Of a DNA stretch of 64,000 nucleotides, positions 37,664 through 49,555 are shown piece by piece. The translations under genes and the position numbers were made by a program. Position 1 is the first letter of the stretch. Every line of letters starts with the position of its first letter. The stretch lies in assembly GCF_041260665.1 (NCBI RefSeq), contig NZ_JBGCCT010000043.1, positions 1 through 64,000 of the forward strand. The letters run 5' to 3'. The notes below the pieces were generated by a model. The model was not told the origin of the DNA and ran no database searches. It worked only from the letters and a program-made list of their open reading frames with translations. The stretch is from Catenulispora sp. GP43 (GTDB taxonomy: Bacteria; Actinomycetota; Actinomycetes; Streptomycetales; Catenulisporaceae).

Positions 37664-37691
37664 GCCGAGCGCCGACGCAGCGGCGCTCGGC
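37664..37691 (+). terminator. Intra-operon hairpin between atpH and atpA
   Basis: GCCGAGCGCC and GGCGCTCGGC form a perfect 10-bp stem with an 8-nt loop starting immediately after the atpH stop. A second structured element (GGCGGGC 37776-37782 / GCCCGCC 37803-37809) lies just before atpA. Since atpA must still be expressed, this is more likely an attenuator or an mRNA processing/stability element than a full terminator. Confidence 0.5.
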
Positions 37692-37849
37692 GTCAAGGCT
37701 TAGCGTCGTACAAGAAGACTGTGCACAACTGAAGACCTCGCAACACCCATCACGAAACGACCTGCGGGTGGTGGCGGCGGGCGGAACTCCGGATGACTCC
37801 GGGCCCGCCGTTGCCCGGCCCGGATGATTCTAGGAGAGCAGGAATACTC

Positions 37850-39484
37850 ATGACGGAGCTCACGATCCGTCCGGAGGAGATCCGGGACGCGTTGGAGCGC
37901 TTTGTCGACTCCTACAAGGCGCCCGAGGCGTCGAAGGACGAAGTCGGCACCGTCACCGAGATCGGTGACGGCATCGCCAAGGTCGAGGGTCTGCCCTCGG
38001 CCATGACCAACGAGCTGCTGAAGTTCGAGGACGGCACCCTGGGCATCGCCCTGAACCTGGACGTCCGCGAGATCGGCGTCGTGGTCCTGGGCGACTACGA
38101 GGGCATCGAGGAGGGGCAGCGGGTCGCGCGCACCGGCGAGATCCTGTCCACCCCGGTCGGCGACAACTTCATGGGTCGGGTGGTGAACCCGCTGGGTGAG
38201 CCGATCGACGGCCTGGGCCCGATCGAGGCCGAGGGCACCCGCATCCTGGAGCTCCAGGCGCCGGGTGTGATGGCCCGTCAGTCGGTGAAGGAGCCGCTGC
38301 AGACCGGTATCAAGGCCATCGACTCGATGACCCCGATCGGTCGCGGCCAGCGTCAGCTGATCATCGGTGACCGGCAGACCGGCAAGACCGCGGTGGCCGT
38401 GGACACGATCATCAACCAGAAGCAGAACTGGGAGTCGGGCGACCCGAAGAAGCAGGTCCGCTGCATCTACGTCGCCATCGGTCAGAAGGGCTCCACCATC
38501 GCGGCCGTCAAGGGCGCGCTGGAGGAGGCCGGTGCGATGAAGTACACGACCATCGTCGCGGCCCCGGCCTCCGACGCGGCCGGTTTCAAGTACCTGGCGC
38601 CGTACACCGGCTCGGCCATCGGTCAGCACTGGATGTACGACGGCAAGCACGTCCTGATCGTCTTCGACGACCTGACCAAGCAGGCCGAGGCCTACCGTTC
38701 GATGTCGCTGCTGCTGCGCCGCCCGCCGGGCCGTGAGGCGTACCCCGGTGACGTCTTCTATCTGCACTCCCGCCTGCTGGAGCGCTGCGCGAAGCTGAAC
38801 GACGAGATGGGCGGTGGGTCGATGACCGGTTTGCCGGTCATCGAGACGAAGGCCAACGACATTTCGGCGTTCATTCCGACCAACGTCATCTCGATCACCG
38901 ATGGTCAGTGCTTCTTCGAGACCGACTTGTTCAACTCCGGTGTGCGTCCGGCGATCAACGTGGGTACCTCGGTGTCCCGTGTCGGTGGTTCGGCGCAGGT
39001 GCGTGCGATGCGTTCGGTGTCCGGTTCGCTGCGTGTGGACCTGGCCCAGTTCCGTGACCTGGAGGCGTTCGCCGCCTTCGCCTCGGACCTGGACGACGCC
39101 TCCAAGGCCCAGCTGTCCCGTGGCCAGCGCATGGTGGAGATCCTCAAGCAGGGTCAGTATGAGCCGTACCCGGTCGAGGAGCAGGTGGCCGCGATCTGGA
39201 TCGGCACCTCGGGCTCGGTGGACGACGTTCCGGTGGCCGACGTGCGCCGTTTCGAGAAGGAGTTCATCTCCTTCCTGAAGACCGACCACGCCGGCGTGCT
39301 GGCCACGGTCCGCGAGACCGGTCAGTTCTCCGACGACACGGTCTCGGCGTTCAAGGACGCGGTCGCGCAGTTCAAGCGCGGCTTCGAGCTCGGCGACGGC
39401 ACGCTGCTGACCGACCAGGACAAGGCCGAGGCCATGGACGCCGACAACGTCGGCCAGGCCACGATCACCAAGCACAAGGCCTGA
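37850..39484 (+). CDS. atpA: F0F1 ATP synthase subunit alpha
   Basis: 544 residues from ATG 37850 ([11 protein letters not shown]) with AGGAGAG upstream. P-loop GDRQTGKT in the nucleotide-binding domain, and [17 protein letters not shown], the alpha/beta signature. It carries the non-catalytic nucleotide sites of F1. Local codon use shifts towards more T-ending codons from about 38800 to 39050, giving a patch of lower GC within the gene. Confidence 0.97.
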   Translation: MTELTIRPEEIRDALERFVDSYKAPEASKDEVGTVTEIGDGIAKVEGLPSAMTNELLKFEDGTLGIALNLDVREIGVVVLGDYEGIEEGQRVARTGEILSTPVGDNFMGRVVNPLGEPIDGLGPIEAEGTRILELQAPGVMARQSVKEPLQTGIKAIDSMTPIGRGQRQLIIGDRQTGKTAVAVDTIINQKQNWESGDPKKQVRCIYVAIGQKGSTIAAVKGALEEAGAMKYTTIVAAPASDAAGFKYLAPYTGSAIGQHWMYDGKHVLIVFDDLTKQAEAYRSMSLLLRRPPGREAYPGDVFYLHSRLLERCAKLNDEMGGGSMTGLPVIETKANDISAFIPTNVISITDGQCFFETDLFNSGVRPAINVGTSVSRVGGSAQVRAMRSVSGSLRVDLAQFRDLEAFAAFASDLDDASKAQLSRGQRMVEILKQGQYEPYPVEEQVAAIWIGTSGSVDDVPVADVRRFEKEFISFLKTDHAGVLATVRETGQFSDDTVSAFKDAVAQFKRGFELGDGTLLTDQDKAEAMDADNVGQATITKHKA

Positions 39485-39538
39485 TCGCCGTGGCCTACGA
39501 CAACACGAGCTCTCGAGTGTGGGAAGGGGTGAACTGAT

Positions 39539-42334
<2,796 letters not shown>

Positions 42335-42390
42335 GGGCCCTGAGGTACACGTAGATGCGGCCGGGACTCGACGGTGAGGAGCTTTCGTAA

Positions 42391-42837
42391 ATGCTCAGCG
42401 CTGTCGAGGTCCTGGCCGTCTGTTTTGTGGTGCTCTGCCTGTCGGTGGCGTTCATCCCGATGCGCCGCCACCTGATCCGCCGCGGCGGCGGAGCCTTCGA
42501 CTGCGCGGTCCGCTTCGGCCCCCTGCCGTCCCCGGGCGACGCCTCCGGCTGGTCCTTCGCCGTCGGCCGCTACCGCGACCTCACGGTGGACCTCTACCGC
42601 GTCTTCAGCTATTCCCCCCGCCCCCGCACGAGCCTGGCTCGGCGGGGGTTCGACGTCGTGGCCCGCCGCGACGCCGCCGGCGAGGAGAGCCGCACCCTGC
42701 TGCCCGGCTGGGCGGTGCTGGAGTGCTCGGCGGCGGGGCGCGTGGTGGAGCTGGCGATGTCGACGGAGTCCATGATGGCGTTCCTGACGTGGGTGGAGGC
42801 GGCGCCTCCGGGGTGGGACATCTCGCGGGTGAGCTGA
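42391..42837 (+). CDS. DUF2550 family membrane-anchored protein
   Basis: 148 residues. One N-terminal membrane helix (VEVLAVCFVVLCLSVAFI), a basic stop-transfer sequence (RRHLIRR) and a cytoplasmic PH-like beta domain. DUF2550 genes sit directly after atpC across actinobacteria, as here (56 bp gap). The function is not known. Confidence 0.85.
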   Translation: MLSAVEVLAVCFVVLCLSVAFIPMRRHLIRRGGGAFDCAVRFGPLPSPGDASGWSFAVGRYRDLTVDLYRVFSYSPRPRTSLARRGFDVVARRDAAGEESRTLLPGWAVLECSAAGRVVELAMSTESMMAFLTWVEAAPPGWDISRVS

Positions 42838-42867
42838 CCGGGCCATGCAGCGGGCACGGCCACCGGC

Positions 42868-42873
42868 TAGCGT
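42868..42873 (+). promoter_or_regulatory. -10 hexamer before the PduO-type gene
   Basis: TAGCGT ends 7 nt before ATG 42881, consistent with a leaderless transcript and supporting that start over the upstream in-frame ATG at 42845. Confidence 0.35.
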
Positions 42874-42880
42874 GTCCCCC

Positions 42881-43480
42881 ATGGTGAACCTGACCCGCAT
42901 CTACACCCGCACCGGCGACGACGGCACGACCGCCCTCGGCGACCTGAGCCGCGTGGCCAAGACCGACGCGCGCCTGGCGGCCTACGCCGACGTCGACGAG
43001 GCCAACGCGGCGATCGGCCTGGCCGTGGCCTTCGCGAGGAACGAGCTCGGCATGCTGCACGACGGGATCAGGACCCTGCTGCTGCGCGTCCAGAACGAGC
43101 TCTTCGACCTCGGCGCCGACCTGAGCACCCCGCCCGCCGAGAACCCGGAGTACCCGCCGCTGCGCATCGAGCCGGAGTACGTCGAGCGCCTGGAGGCGGC
43201 CTGCGACGAGTGGAACGAGACGCTCAGCAAGCTGCGCTCCTTCATCCTCAACGGCGGCACCGTGGTCGCCGCGCAGCTGCACGTCGCGCGCACCGTGGTG
43301 CGGCGCGCCGAGCGCAGCGCCTGGGCCGCGGTCGAGGAGTACGGGGACGCGGTGAACCCGCTGGCCGTGAAGTACCTGAACCGGCTGTCGGACCTGCTGT
43401 TCATCCTGGCACGGGTGGCGAACACCGACTCGCACGGCGGTGACGGCGATGTGCTGTGGGTGCCGGGCGGCGAGCGGTAG
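42881..43480 (+). CDS. ATP:cob(I)alamin adenosyltransferase, PduO type
   Basis: 199 residues. N-terminal TRIYTRTGDDGTTALGD, then YADVDEANAAIGLA and the late helix VVRRAERSAW, which are the ATP and cobalamin binding motifs of the trimeric PduO family. It makes adenosylcobalamin, the cofactor needed by the ethylmalonyl-CoA mutase encoded at 49618-51618. ATG 42881 matches the family start. Confidence 0.95.
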   Translation: MVNLTRIYTRTGDDGTTALGDLSRVAKTDARLAAYADVDEANAAIGLAVAFARNELGMLHDGIRTLLLRVQNELFDLGADLSTPPAENPEYPPLRIEPEYVERLEAACDEWNETLSKLRSFILNGGTVVAAQLHVARTVVRRAERSAWAAVEEYGDAVNPLAVKYLNRLSDLLFILARVANTDSHGGDGDVLWVPGGER

Positions 43481-43482
43481 AG

Positions 43483-43545
43483 AACAAGCTCGAGAGCCCC
43501 TGGAACGAGCTCGAGAACGCCTAGAGCGAGCTCGAGAACCTCGCA
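43483..43545. repeat. 21-bp tandem repeat, three copies
   Basis: AGCTCGAG recurs with an exact 21-bp period (43487, 43508, 43529) between the convergent PduO-type gene and the minus-strand gene. The stop codon of the latter (43521-43523) lies inside the array. Confidence 0.85.
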
Positions 43546-44918
43546 GCACCACCGCTGACCGTCGCCGTTTCTGCCGCGGTCTCCGTCGCCGTCTCCGTGC
43601 CGGTGGAGGGCGCCGTGGAAGCGGTGCCCCCGCTCGGAGTCGGAACGGCGACGGTCGGCTTCGGCCGCAGCACCGCCCCGCCCCGCGCCGGGACCGTGCC
43701 CCACTCGCCGTCCCCGCTACTGGTCCACAGACTCATCGCGCCGTCCAGCGCGAAGTCCGCGGCGCTCCAAGCCTTCGGCGGCGTCAGCGCGACGTTCTTC
43801 GCGTCGCGCACCTGGATCGTGTCCGCGTAGCGCCCCTTCACCAGCTGCTTGGTGCGGGGGAACACCGCGACGCCGTCGTCGGTCTTCTCCGGGACCAGGT
43901 CGCCGCCGGTCTTCGCGTACAGCACCGTCTCGGTCTGCGGCGTGCCGAGGACCACCAGCCGGTTGCTCTGCGGCAGCCACACCGACAGCTCCGCGATCTG
44001 CTGCGCGTCGTCGACGTCGTCGGTCGAGCCGGGGCGGGCGTGGGTGAACGTCACCGGCGTCGCGTACACCGACATGCTCGATGCCTTGCCGGTCTGGGTC
44101 CCGGTCTGGCTCCCGGTCTGGCTCCCGGTCTGGCTCCCTGTCTGTGTCTCGGTCTGCGTGTAGTCGCCGACCAGGAGCTGGGCCTGGGACGGCGAGCCGT
44201 CGGGCCCGTTCGTCCAGCCCTGCATGACGTACAGCCAGGTCTTCTGTGCCTTCTGCGGTGCCCCCTTCGCCGCCGCGCCGTGCCCCGACGAGGCCGGAGC
44301 CGGCGCCGGCGTCGCCCCGGTGGTGTCCTGGTCCACCTGCGCCCACAGCGTCGTGACCGTCGCGGTCGCCGTGGGAGCCGTGACGTGCGCCAGCAAGTAC
44401 GACTTCGCCACGTCCACCGCCTGCGCCGGCACCGCCGCGCCGCGGCTCGGCCAGGCCAGCGCGTTCTCCGGCGGCGTCGGCAGCGCCACGGTGTCGCCGC
44501 TCTGCGCCGCCGGCGGTACCGGCACCGGTGCCGGGTACGCGCTGGTCAGATCCACGATCGCGGACGGCGGCGGCGCGGCCGAGGCGGCCCCGCCGTGCAC
44601 CCCCAGCTGCGAGGCGACCGACGGGCCGAGCACCGCCGCCACCACCAGCACCGCGGTCGCCGAGGCGGCGCGGACCGCGCGGCGGCGCCGCCGGATGCGC
44701 GTGGCCCGGGCCATCACCTGGGGGAGCAGGTCGCTCTGCGGCGCCGAGCTGTAGTGGTCGGCGATCAGGCTCAGCGCCCTGCGCAGATCCGGCACGGTCT
44801 GCGGTACGGGTGCCCGCGATCCCTCCGGCGATCCCTGCCGCGCCCCCTCCTCGGGGGTCGCCGGTGCGTCGCCGGTCGGCTCATCACGGTCAGGCCGCGC
44901 GTTGTCCCAGGTGTCCAT
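43521..44918 (-). CDS. Single-pass membrane protein of unknown function (anti-sigma-like layout)
   Basis: 465 residues. An acidic/Pro-rich cytoplasmic N-terminus (about 85 residues), a basic cluster (RIRRRRRAVR), one membrane helix (SATAVLVVAAVLGPSVASQL) and a long extracytoplasmic part. The outer part contains SQTG repeats and a Thr/Glu-rich tail (TGTETATETAAETATVS). The layout recalls anti-sigma factors, but no zinc HxxxCxxC motif or adjacent sigma factor is present. Not assigned to a family. Divergent from murA. Confidence 0.65.
   Translation of the reverse strand: MDTWDNARPDRDEPTGDAPATPEEGARQGSPEGSRAPVPQTVPDLRRALSLIADHYSSAPQSDLLPQVMARATRIRRRRRAVRAASATAVLVVAAVLGPSVASQLGVHGGAASAAPPPSAIVDLTSAYPAPVPVPPAAQSGDTVALPTPPENALAWPSRGAAVPAQAVDVAKSYLLAHVTAPTATATVTTLWAQVDQDTTGATPAPAPASSGHGAAAKGAPQKAQKTWLYVMQGWTNGPDGSPSQAQLLVGDYTQTETQTGSQTGSQTGSQTGTQTGKASSMSVYATPVTFTHARPGSTDDVDDAQQIAELSVWLPQSNRLVVLGTPQTETVLYAKTGGDLVPEKTDDGVAVFPRTKQLVKGRYADTIQVRDAKNVALTPPKAWSAADFALDGAMSLWTSSGDGEWGTVPARGGAVLRPKPTVAVPTPSGGTASTAPSTGTETATETAAETATVSGGAARFSSSL
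44091..44160. repeat. 12-bp in-frame tandem repeat coding for (SQTG)n
   Basis: Units of GGTCTGGCTCCC (plus-strand sense) repeat from 44091 to 44160, three of them identical, and encode SQTG on the minus strand. Being 12 bp, copy-number changes keep the frame. Confidence 0.9.
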
Positions 44919-45004
44919 GGCGCCAGGGAAGACGCGAATCGAAAGCCGCAGGTTGCCTGCCGGTCACCCGGAGGCGGTAGCGGAGTGTGCCAGGATGGCC
45001 GGTC

Positions 45005-46321
45005 GTGGAGCGTTTCAAAGTTGCCGGAGGGGCCCGCCTCGCGGGCGAGATCGCGGTGTGCGGCGCGAAGAACAGCGCGCTGAAGCTGATGGCGGTCGCC
45101 CTGCTGGCCGAGGGTCGGACCGAGCTGCGGGGCGTCCCGCGCATCCTGGACGTCGAGCTGATGGCCGAGCTGCTGCGGCGGCTGGGCTGCGGCGTCCGCC
45201 TGGACTGGGAGCCGGGGCCGGAGCGGGAGGACGGCCCGCAGAAGGGGTCGGCCCTCGTCATCGACGTGCCGGAGGATCCGGGCACCGAGGCCGACTACGA
45301 CCTGGTGCGCCGGCTGCGCGCGTCGATCTGCGTGCTGGGCCCGCTGCTGGCGCGGCGCGGGGAGGCCAAGGTGTCCTACCCCGGCGGCGACGCCATCGGG
45401 TCGCGCGGCCTGGACATGCACATCGACGGCCTGGAGCGGCTCGGCGCCGACATCTCCCAGGAGCACGGCTTCCTGGTCGCCTCGGCCCCGAACGGCCTGC
45501 TCGGCGCCAGCATCCTGCTGGACTTCCCGAGCGTCGGCGCGACCGAGAACATCCTGATGGCCGCGGTGCTGGCCAAGGGGACCACGGTCATCGACAACGC
45601 CGCGCGCGAGCCGGAGATCGTCGACATCTGCGCGCTGCTGGCCTCGATGGGCGCCAAGATCGACGGGTCGGGCACCTCCACGCTGGTCATCGAGGGCGTG
45701 GACACCCTGAGCCCGGCGCCCTCGCCGCACCAGGTGGTGGCCGACCGGATCGTGGCCGGCATGTTCGCGGTCGCGGCCACCATGACCCGCGGCGACGTGC
45801 GGGTGGACGGCGGCAACGCCGCGCACCTGGAGATCGCCCTGGACAAGCTGACGCAGGCCGGCGCGACCGTGCTGCCGGACGAGACCGGGTTCCGGGTGAC
45901 GATGGACCGCCGCCCCCGGGCCGTGGACATCATCACGCTGCCCTACCCGGGCTTCGCCACCGACCTGCAGCCGCTGTTCGCCGCGATGAACTCGATCGCC
46001 GAGGGTACCTCGATGGTCACCGAGAACCTGTTCGACGCGCGCTTCGTGTTCCTACAGGAGCTGGCGCGCCTGGGCGCCTCGGTGCGCACCGAGGGGCACC
46101 ACGCGATCGTGCGCGGCGTCGAGCGGCTGTCCGGGGCGCCGGTGCGGGCCACCGACATCCGGGCCGGGGCCGGGCTGGTGCTGGCCGGGCTGGTCGCCGA
46201 CGGCCACACCACGGTGTCCGACGTCCGGCACATCGACCGCGGCTATCAGGGCCTGGTGACGCAGCTGCGCTCGCTGGGCGCGCAGATCGAGCGGGAGCCG
46301 GACCCGGACCCGTACCCGTAA
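45005..46321 (+). CDS. murA: UDP-N-acetylglucosamine 1-carboxyvinyltransferase with Asp in the active-site loop
   Basis: 438 residues from GTG 45005 ([16 protein letters not shown]); an upstream GTG at 44987 is too close to its GGAG. The EPSP-synthase-like fold is shown by [27 protein letters not shown] and the C-terminal [15 protein letters not shown]. The catalytic loop reads [18 protein letters not shown], with Asp129 where Escherichia coli MurA has Cys115. This natural substitution, known from Mycobacterium and Chlamydia, prevents alkylation by fosfomycin. It commits UDP-GlcNAc to peptidoglycan. Streptomycetes often carry two murA genes. Confidence 0.93.
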   Translation: MERFKVAGGARLAGEIAVCGAKNSALKLMAVALLAEGRTELRGVPRILDVELMAELLRRLGCGVRLDWEPGPEREDGPQKGSALVIDVPEDPGTEADYDLVRRLRASICVLGPLLARRGEAKVSYPGGDAIGSRGLDMHIDGLERLGADISQEHGFLVASAPNGLLGASILLDFPSVGATENILMAAVLAKGTTVIDNAAREPEIVDICALLASMGAKIDGSGTSTLVIEGVDTLSPAPSPHQVVADRIVAGMFAVAATMTRGDVRVDGGNAAHLEIALDKLTQAGATVLPDETGFRVTMDRRPRAVDIITLPYPGFATDLQPLFAAMNSIAEGTSMVTENLFDARFVFLQELARLGASVRTEGHHAIVRGVERLSGAPVRATDIRAGAGLVLAGLVADGHTTVSDVRHIDRGYQGLVTQLRSLGAQIEREPDPDPYP

Positions 46322-46346
46322 GCACGGCGCAGGATCTGTGAGGACG

Positions 46347-46393
46347 TCCTGGAAGAAGCCCTGGAAGAGCCCCGGAAGAAGCCCTGGCAGACG
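46347..46393. repeat. 12-bp imperfect tandem repeat downstream of murA
   Basis: Four units related to CCCTGGAAGAAG follow each other (46347-46358, 46359-46369, 46370-46381, 46382-46393) just after the murA stop. Confidence 0.7.
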
Positions 46394-46451
46394 CCCGTGA
46401 CGAGCGTTACGCCGCCGTTCACACCGGGTACGGCCGACCCCGCGTTATCTT

Positions 46452-46463
46452 TTGGACGTCCAA
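46452..46463. promoter_or_regulatory. Palindromic operator candidate upstream of the hydroxybutyryl-CoA dehydrogenase
   Basis: TTGGACGTCCAA is a perfect 12-bp palindrome 33 bp before the GTG at 46497 and directly follows a -10-like TATCTT (46446-46451). The form and position suit a TetR-type acyl-CoA-responsive repressor; no such regulator is in the window. Confidence 0.45.
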
Positions 46464-46496
46464 GCAAATCACCCTTGTGAAGTATGAGGTAGCGCA

Positions 46497-47351
46497 GTGT
46501 CCAAGAAGCTGACCGTCATCGGCGCCGGTCTGATGGGTTCGGGGATCGCGCAGGTGGCCGCCGCCGCCGGTTACGAGGTCGCGGTCCGCGACGTGACCGA
46601 CGCCGCCCTTGAGCGCGGTGTCGAGGGCATCCGCGCCTCGCTGGAGAAGTTCGCTTCCAAGGGCCGCTACACCGCCGAGGAGGTCCAGGCGGCGATGGGC
46701 CGCATCACCACGACCACCGAGCTGGCCGAGGCGGTCGCCGACGCCGACGTGGTCGTCGAGGCGGTGTTCGAGAACGTCGAGGTCAAGCAGGAGATCTTCC
46801 GCGAGCTGGACCGGCTGGCCAAGCCCGGCGCGGTCCTGGCCACCAACACCTCGGCGATCCCGATCACCCAGATCGCGGCGGTCACCTCCCGCCCGCAGGA
46901 CGTGGTCGGCACCCACTTCTTCTCCCCGGTCCCGATGATGCAGCTGTGCGAGCTGGTCCGCGGCTACAAGACCTCCGACGAGACGCTGGCCAAGGCCCGG
47001 GCCTTCGCCGAGGAGATCGGCAAGACCTGCATCGTGGTGAACCGCGACGTCGCCGGCTTCGTCACCACCCGCCTGATCGCCGCGCTGGTGGTGGAGGCGG
47101 TCAAGCTCTCCGAGTCCGGCGTGGCCACCGCCGAGGACATCGACCTGGCCTGCAAGCTCGGCTTCGGCCACGCCATGGGCCCGCTGGCGACCACCGACCT
47201 GACCGGCGTGGACATCCTGCGCAACGCGACGCGGAACATCTACACCGAGACCCAGGACGAGAAGTTCAGCCCGCCGGAGCTGCTGAACCGCATGGTCACG
47301 GCCGGCGACCTCGGCCGCAAGTCCGGCAAGGGCTTCTACAACTACTCATAG
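46497..47351 (+). CDS. 3-hydroxybutyryl-CoA dehydrogenase
   Basis: 284 residues. A Rossmann fold (TVIGAGLMGSGIAQVAAAAGY) and a C-terminal dimerisation domain; catalytic region NTSAIPITQIAA, THFFSPVPMMQLCELV (His-Glu dyad) and NRDVAGFVTTRL. It interconverts acetoacetyl-CoA and (S)-3-hydroxybutyryl-CoA, feeding crotonyl-CoA formation. GTG start with GAGGT. The stop region is duplicated downstream. Confidence 0.93.
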   Translation: MSKKLTVIGAGLMGSGIAQVAAAAGYEVAVRDVTDAALERGVEGIRASLEKFASKGRYTAEEVQAAMGRITTTTELAEAVADADVVVEAVFENVEVKQEIFRELDRLAKPGAVLATNTSAIPITQIAAVTSRPQDVVGTHFFSPVPMMQLCELVRGYKTSDETLAKARAFAEEIGKTCIVVNRDVAGFVTTRLIAALVVEAVKLSESGVATAEDIDLACKLGFGHAMGPLATTDLTGVDILRNATRNIYTETQDEKFSPPELLNRMVTAGDLGRKSGKGFYNYS

Positions 47352-47371
47352 GCCTGAGCTACTCATAGGCC
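47342..47371. repeat. 17-bp-period duplication of a gene end
   Basis: CTACTCATAGGCC occurs at 47342-47354 and 47359-47371, so the last codons and the TAG stop of the dehydrogenase are copied once downstream. Confidence 0.85.
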
Positions 47372-47409
47372 CTGGCCGGGGTGGAACGAGGCCCCGGTCG
47401 GGCTGAAAC

Positions 47410-47460
47410 GAGGCCGCGGCGGCCGCCGGTGCGCGAAAAACCGGCGGACGCCGCGGCCTC
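47410..47460 (+). terminator. Long hairpin terminator
   Basis: GAGGCCGCGGCG and CGCCGCGGCCTC form the base, and CCGCCGGT/ACCGGCGG the upper stem: 20 bp with one G-A mismatch and a 9-nt loop. It separates the dehydrogenase gene from the acetyltransferase gene. It lacks a U-tract, as is common for actinobacterial hairpins. Confidence 0.8.
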
Positions 47461-47480
47461 GTCCTGTCAGGATCACGATC

Positions 47481-48038
47481 ATGACGCTTTCGTTCGCCGA
47501 GAAGCCGGTCCTGCCCGGCGAGCTGGTCACCCTGCGCCCGGTGGCCGTCGAGGACGCACCCGGTCTGCTGGAGCTGCTCGCCGACCCGGAGAGCTCCCGG
47601 CTGACCGCCACCCGCGCCGAGCCCGACCCCGAGGTCGCGCGGCGGTGGTACGCGACCCGCGGCGAGCACGACGACCGGCTGGACCTCGCGATCGTCGAGA
47701 ACGCCACCGGGACGTACGTCGGCGAGGTGGTGCTGAACGACCTGCACGTCGAGAACCGCTCGTGCGGCTTCCGCATCTCGTTGGTCGGCCCGCGCGTCTT
47801 CGGGCGCGGATACGGCACCGAGGCGACGCGCCTGGTGCTGCGGCACGCGTTCGAGACGGTCGGGATCCACCGCGTCGAGCTGGACGTGTACACGTTCAAC
47901 CCGCGCGCCCGGCGCGTGTACGAGAAGGCGGGCTTCGTCCTGGAAGGGACGAAGCGCGAGGCGCTGCTGTGGGACGGCCAGTGGTTCGACGCCTACGTGA
48001 TGGCCATGCTGGAGACCGACTGGCGCGCGGCGGCCTGA
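47481..48038 (+). CDS. GNAT-family N-acetyltransferase (RimJ/RimL type)
   Basis: 185 residues. Begins TLRPVAVEDAPGLLELLADPE; the acetyl-CoA loop is VFGRGYGTEATRLVLRHAFE (Q/RxxGxG/A type), followed by NPRARRVYEKAGFVLEG, typical of Rim-like acetyltransferases. The substrate is unknown. It starts 20 bp after a strong hairpin, with CAGGAT 7 nt before the ATG. Its last 46 bp overlap the convergent MFS gene. Confidence 0.9.
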   Translation: MTLSFAEKPVLPGELVTLRPVAVEDAPGLLELLADPESSRLTATRAEPDPEVARRWYATRGEHDDRLDLAIVENATGTYVGEVVLNDLHVENRSCGFRISLVGPRVFGRGYGTEATRLVLRHAFETVGIHRVELDVYTFNPRARRVYEKAGFVLEGTKREALLWDGQWFDAYVMAMLETDWRAAA

Positions 48039-49396
48039 TCGCGGTCCAGCCGCCGCAGGCTCGCCACCCGCTGTAGGACGCCGAGCCCGGTCACCACCGC
48101 GCCCAGGCCCAGCCAGCCGACCGGCCCGGCGGCCAGGACCACGGTGGAGAGCACCACCGGCCCCGCGGAGCGCTCGACCGCCTGCGCCATCCCGGCGACA
48201 CCCAGGTACGAGGCCTGAGCGTCGGCCGGCGCCAGGGACACCGCCAGCTCCCAGGACACCAGCGAGCGCACCAGTTCGGCGCCGGTCAGCACCACCGCCG
48301 CGGCCAGCAGCGCCACCGCCTCGACCGCCGCGCCGCCGCGGGCGGACCCCGCGATCAGCGCGCAGCCGGCGAGCAGCGCCACGCCGTACCAGCAGGCCGC
48401 GCGCGCCGCGGAGCGGGCGCCGGCGACCCTGGAGGTGACCGGCATCTGCAGGAATACACACATCAGGGTGTTGATCACCATGACGGCCGGGATCACCGCG
48501 TGCGGCGCGTCGGTGCGGGTCACCGCCCACAGCGGGATGCCGACGGTCATGATCGTGTCGTCCAGGTTCAGGAAGGTGTCCAGCACCACGAACAGCAGGT
48601 AGCCCGGATCGCGCCAGGGGCTGCGGCCGCGTGCTTCGGCCTTCTTCCCACCAGCGTTGTCGGCGGCGTCGGCGGAGGAGGGGGCGGAGTCGGCGGCGGC
48701 CCGCACCGGCGCGCGCCGGCTCGTCCGCATCACGATCGCCGCCACCGCCAGGTACGACAGCCCGTCGAGCACCACGACGACCTCGTACACCCGCGTCGTC
48801 CCGAGGGCGACCGCGATCGCCGCGAGCCCCGCGCCCAGCGCGTACGCCGCGTTCATCACCACCCGCGACAGGGCCCGGTACGTCGTGCGCCGGTCTCCGG
48901 CGGTCTGGCCGGCGAACACGATCTCCATCGTCTTCGATCCGCGGTCGCACAGCGTGGTCGCGGTCGTGACCGCCAGCAGCGGTGCGAAGCCGTGGCACAG
49001 GGGTACCGCGCACAGCGTCAGCACCCTGATGAGATGGCAGGCCACCAGGATCGTGCGCACCGGGTACCGCTCGGCCAGCTCGCCCGCGATCGGCGGTCCG
49101 GCGATCCCCACGAGCCCGGCCACGCCCAGCAGTGCACCGATCTGCCCCGCGCTGAGGTGGGCCACCACCGTGAAGTACAGGACCAGCGCGGAGGACCAGA
49201 CGCCGTTGCCGACCCGGTCCAGGAACAGCGCCGCGAGCATCCGGCGGGCGTCGTGTCCGCCAGGTGGGTTACGCAGCTGCGCGATCGTCGAGGTGCGTTT
49301 CGGGGCCGGTCCGGCGGTGGCGGACGCACCGGTCCGGCGCCCCGTGTCGCCGGTCCCGATGCCACCGCTCGCCGATTGGCTCCTGCGCCACCCCAT
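47993..49396 (-). CDS. MFS transporter
   Basis: 467 residues. About twelve membrane helices, ARRMLAALFLDRVGNGVWSSALVLYF at helix 1 and GIAGPPIAGELAERYPVRTILV at helix 2-3 (motif A position). A hydrophilic loop (about 230-265, Ala/Asp/Lys-rich) lies between the two halves. The N-terminal 50 residues are Thr/Ala/Pro-rich. ATG 49396 has AGGGGTGG upstream. A multidrug-type role is possible; the substrate is unknown. Divergent from the mutase gene. Confidence 0.85.
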   Translation of the reverse strand: MGWRRSQSASGGIGTGDTGRRTGASATAGPAPKRTSTIAQLRNPPGGHDARRMLAALFLDRVGNGVWSSALVLYFTVVAHLSAGQIGALLGVAGLVGIAGPPIAGELAERYPVRTILVACHLIRVLTLCAVPLCHGFAPLLAVTTATTLCDRGSKTMEIVFAGQTAGDRRTTYRALSRVVMNAAYALGAGLAAIAVALGTTRVYEVVVVLDGLSYLAVAAIVMRTSRRAPVRAAADSAPSSADAADNAGGKKAEARGRSPWRDPGYLLFVVLDTFLNLDDTIMTVGIPLWAVTRTDAPHAVIPAVMVINTLMCVFLQMPVTSRVAGARSAARAACWYGVALLAGCALIAGSARGGAAVEAVALLAAAVVLTGAELVRSLVSWELAVSLAPADAQASYLGVAGMAQAVERSAGPVVLSTVVLAAGPVGWLGLGAVVTGLGVLQRVASLRRLDRDQAAARQSVSSMAIT

Positions 49397-49526
49397 GTCC
49401 CACCCCTAGCGTCAGCCCTGCAGGTCCTCCTGGAGTGTGACGCAGGCAATCGCTCGATGTCAAGAAGCTTGATGTCGAGATAGTGGCGTTCCGGTGCGTC
49501 GTGCGCCGATGTGCGCAAGGTCACCG

Positions 49527-49555
49527 GTGACACTCCTGTTACCCGTCAGTAGGCT
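49527..49555 (+). promoter_or_regulatory. Promoter of the ethylmalonyl-CoA mutase gene
   Basis: GTGACA (49527-49532), 17-bp spacer, TAGGCT (49550-49555): a good match to a housekeeping-type actinobacterial promoter, giving a leader of about 55 nt. An inverted repeat TCAAG-AAG-CTTGA lies upstream at 49460-49472. Confidence 0.45.

Noticed and set aside
43521-44918. Anti-sigma factor assignment
   Set aside because: Topology fits, but there is no zinc-binding anti-sigma motif and no sigma factor gene beside it, so it is left as unknown.
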